Below are positions 19,889 through 20,873 of a DNA stretch of 20,873 nt, piece by piece; the stretch's first letter is position 1, and each line of letters opens with the position of its first letter. A program made the position numbers and the translations under genes. The notes beneath the pieces were generated by a model that did no database searches, was not told where the DNA came from, and saw only the letters and a list, made by a program, of their open reading frames with translations. The DNA comes from Biscogniauxia marginata (taxonomy: Eukaryota; Ascomycota; Sordariomycetes; Xylariales; Xylariaceae): assembly GCA_022695795.1 (NCBI GenBank), contig MU404266.1, positions 1 to 20,873 on the forward strand, in the 5' to 3' direction.

Positions 19889-20509
19889 GGATGTGTGTCT
19901 CTCCCCGGGTCGGGGTGGGGTGGGGACGTAGTGTAGTTATGCTGAAATGAGTGCCCTGTCGGCTCGAGAGGCCAACAACACCAGACGCTTATTTATTCAA
20001 CTTGACAGTCGGTAGTATATAAGCCTTTGCCCAATAATATGTGTCAAAATTCAGGCTTCGAAAATTAGAAATGTAGGTACCTAAGGATCAAGTCTTGCTT
20101 TGATAGCAAATAGTGGCTTCAATCATGGGTATATAGAGGCTTTATGCTCACCAGCTGAGATCTTACCCTTGAGCACCGGAAGTGGTAGCACACGCTGATT
20201 CTTCCCGAAAAGACCACGTACCTGGTAAAGCTGGCAACTATACAATTAGTTTAGTCAATAATGGCATTATGGTAAAGCTGAGGTAGAGCTAAATATGTAG
20301 ATCTATGAAACGAACCCATTGACTATCGGCACCGATTAGTTCTTGGCTGCTCCTATCTTCTCTCAGCAAGGGAACTTACCATAAATAAGTAATAACTTGC
20401 GGCGACAGTGGACGATAGCTACTTAGGCATGCCTATCCATAATAAGGTGTATACTGACCGGGTCTTGACTACTACTACATGCCACAGTGGGATCCTTAAG
20501 GTGCTAACA
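19889..20509. other. Upstream region of the LOR gene, no gene seen
   Basis: This stretch has normal composition and no credible open frame. On the minus strand a TATATACT-like sequence at about 20013-20020 lies some 130 bp before the LOR start and could be its TATA element. GTAGGTACCTA near 20074 resembles the intergenic palindrome family found near 15400. Confidence 0.4.
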
Positions 20510-20779
20510 AGGCTTGTATAGGTTTTTAAGCTTATAATAAAGATAAGCCTTATGAGCTAAATTTAAAAGACTTTATTAGTTTAAAATATAAAAGGTAAAT
20601 AAGTACTTAATATATAAAAAAACACTGATTTTTAAAAGAGGTATAAACCGGTCCAGGGTTTTTTTAATAATATTAGTTTTATTTATAATTACGTTTTATT
20701 TAATTTTTTATTTAATTAATTTAAAAAATAAAAATATTATTATATTATTTAAATTTAACAGTTTTTTTTTAAATTCACC
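20510..20779. repeat. AT-rich telomere-associated sequence
   Basis: This is about 270 bp of AT-rich DNA with A- and T-runs, like the left block, directly before the telomere array. No coding sequence is visible. It is much shorter than the telomere-linked helicase regions seen in some fungi, and I see no helicase remains. Confidence 0.7.
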
Positions 20780-20873
20780 TAGGGTTAGGGTTAGGGTTAG
20801 GGTTAGGGTTAGGGTTAGGGTTAGGGTTAGGGTTAGGGTTAGGGTTAGGGTTAGGGTTAGGGTTAGGGTTAGG
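20780..20873 (+). repeat. Telomere, (TTAGGG)n
   Basis: After TAGGG at 20780-20784 come fourteen perfect TTAGGG units (20785-20868) and a partial TTAGG at the window end. The G-rich strand runs 5' to 3' towards the right edge, the orientation of a true right chromosome end. No variant units are present. Confidence 0.98.

Noticed and set aside
1..20873. CRISPR array, tRNA or rRNA genes
   Set aside because: No spacer-repeat structure apart from simple tandem repeats, and no paired A-box/B-box or cloverleaf pattern noticed; a tRNAscan run would be needed to exclude a degenerate tRNA.

Overview
The window is the right-hand end of a chromosome from a filamentous ascomycete (Pezizomycotina, probably Sordariomycetes). 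The evidence is a terminal (TTAGGG)n array in the orientation expected at a chromosome end, short 51-95 bp spliceosomal introns with GTRNGN donors and CTGAY-like branch sites, gene families typical of moulds, and very AT-rich blocks in which one repeat copy differs from another almost only by C-to-T and G-to-A changes. That last pattern is the signature of repeat-induced point mutation (RIP).

Layout: 1-~4000 is an AT-rich, RIP-like block with two 7-bp minisatellites and three islands related by a shared start (TGTKACGAACC) and a GTCACGTGA core, probably LTR or other transposon remnants. From ~4080 the base composition becomes normal. 4307-6337 (-) is a complete ferric/cupric reductase. 7157-7816 (+) is a three-exon Ctr-family copper transporter. 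These two genes are divergent and share an 819-bp intergenic region with three identical CTTGCTCA sites and one inverted CGTGCTCA site, close to the Mac1/Cuf1 copper-response element. 7817-10766 has no convincing gene. 10767-11492 (+) is a secreted PEBP-like protein whose frame is restored by a 10-nt micro-exon. 11493-13189 holds only ORF fragments, one possibly a pseudogene. 13190-14841 (-) is a four-exon YTP1-family membrane protein with a cytochrome b561-like arrangement of histidines. 14842-17105 is a long intergenic region rich in TACCTAGGTA palindromes. 17106-17929 (+) encodes two degenerate WSC domains separated by a frame change (intron or lesion). 17930-19215 is gene-poor with a 20-bp palindrome. 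19216-19888 (-) is a two-exon LURP-one-related (LOR) protein. About 0.6 kb of intergenic DNA, 0.25 kb of AT-rich subtelomere and the telomere repeats follow.

How the genes fit together: the clear functional unit is the reductase/Ctr pair. A surface reductase produces Cu(I) (and Fe(II)), Ctr imports Cu(I), and the shared promoter carries putative copper-response elements. YTP1, with four histidines placed as in b561 haem proteins, could be a third metal or redox membrane protein in the same subtelomere, but that link is inference. PEBP, WSC and LOR genes look like unrelated subtelomeric accessory genes. I found no CRISPR array, tRNA, rRNA or bacterial-type element.
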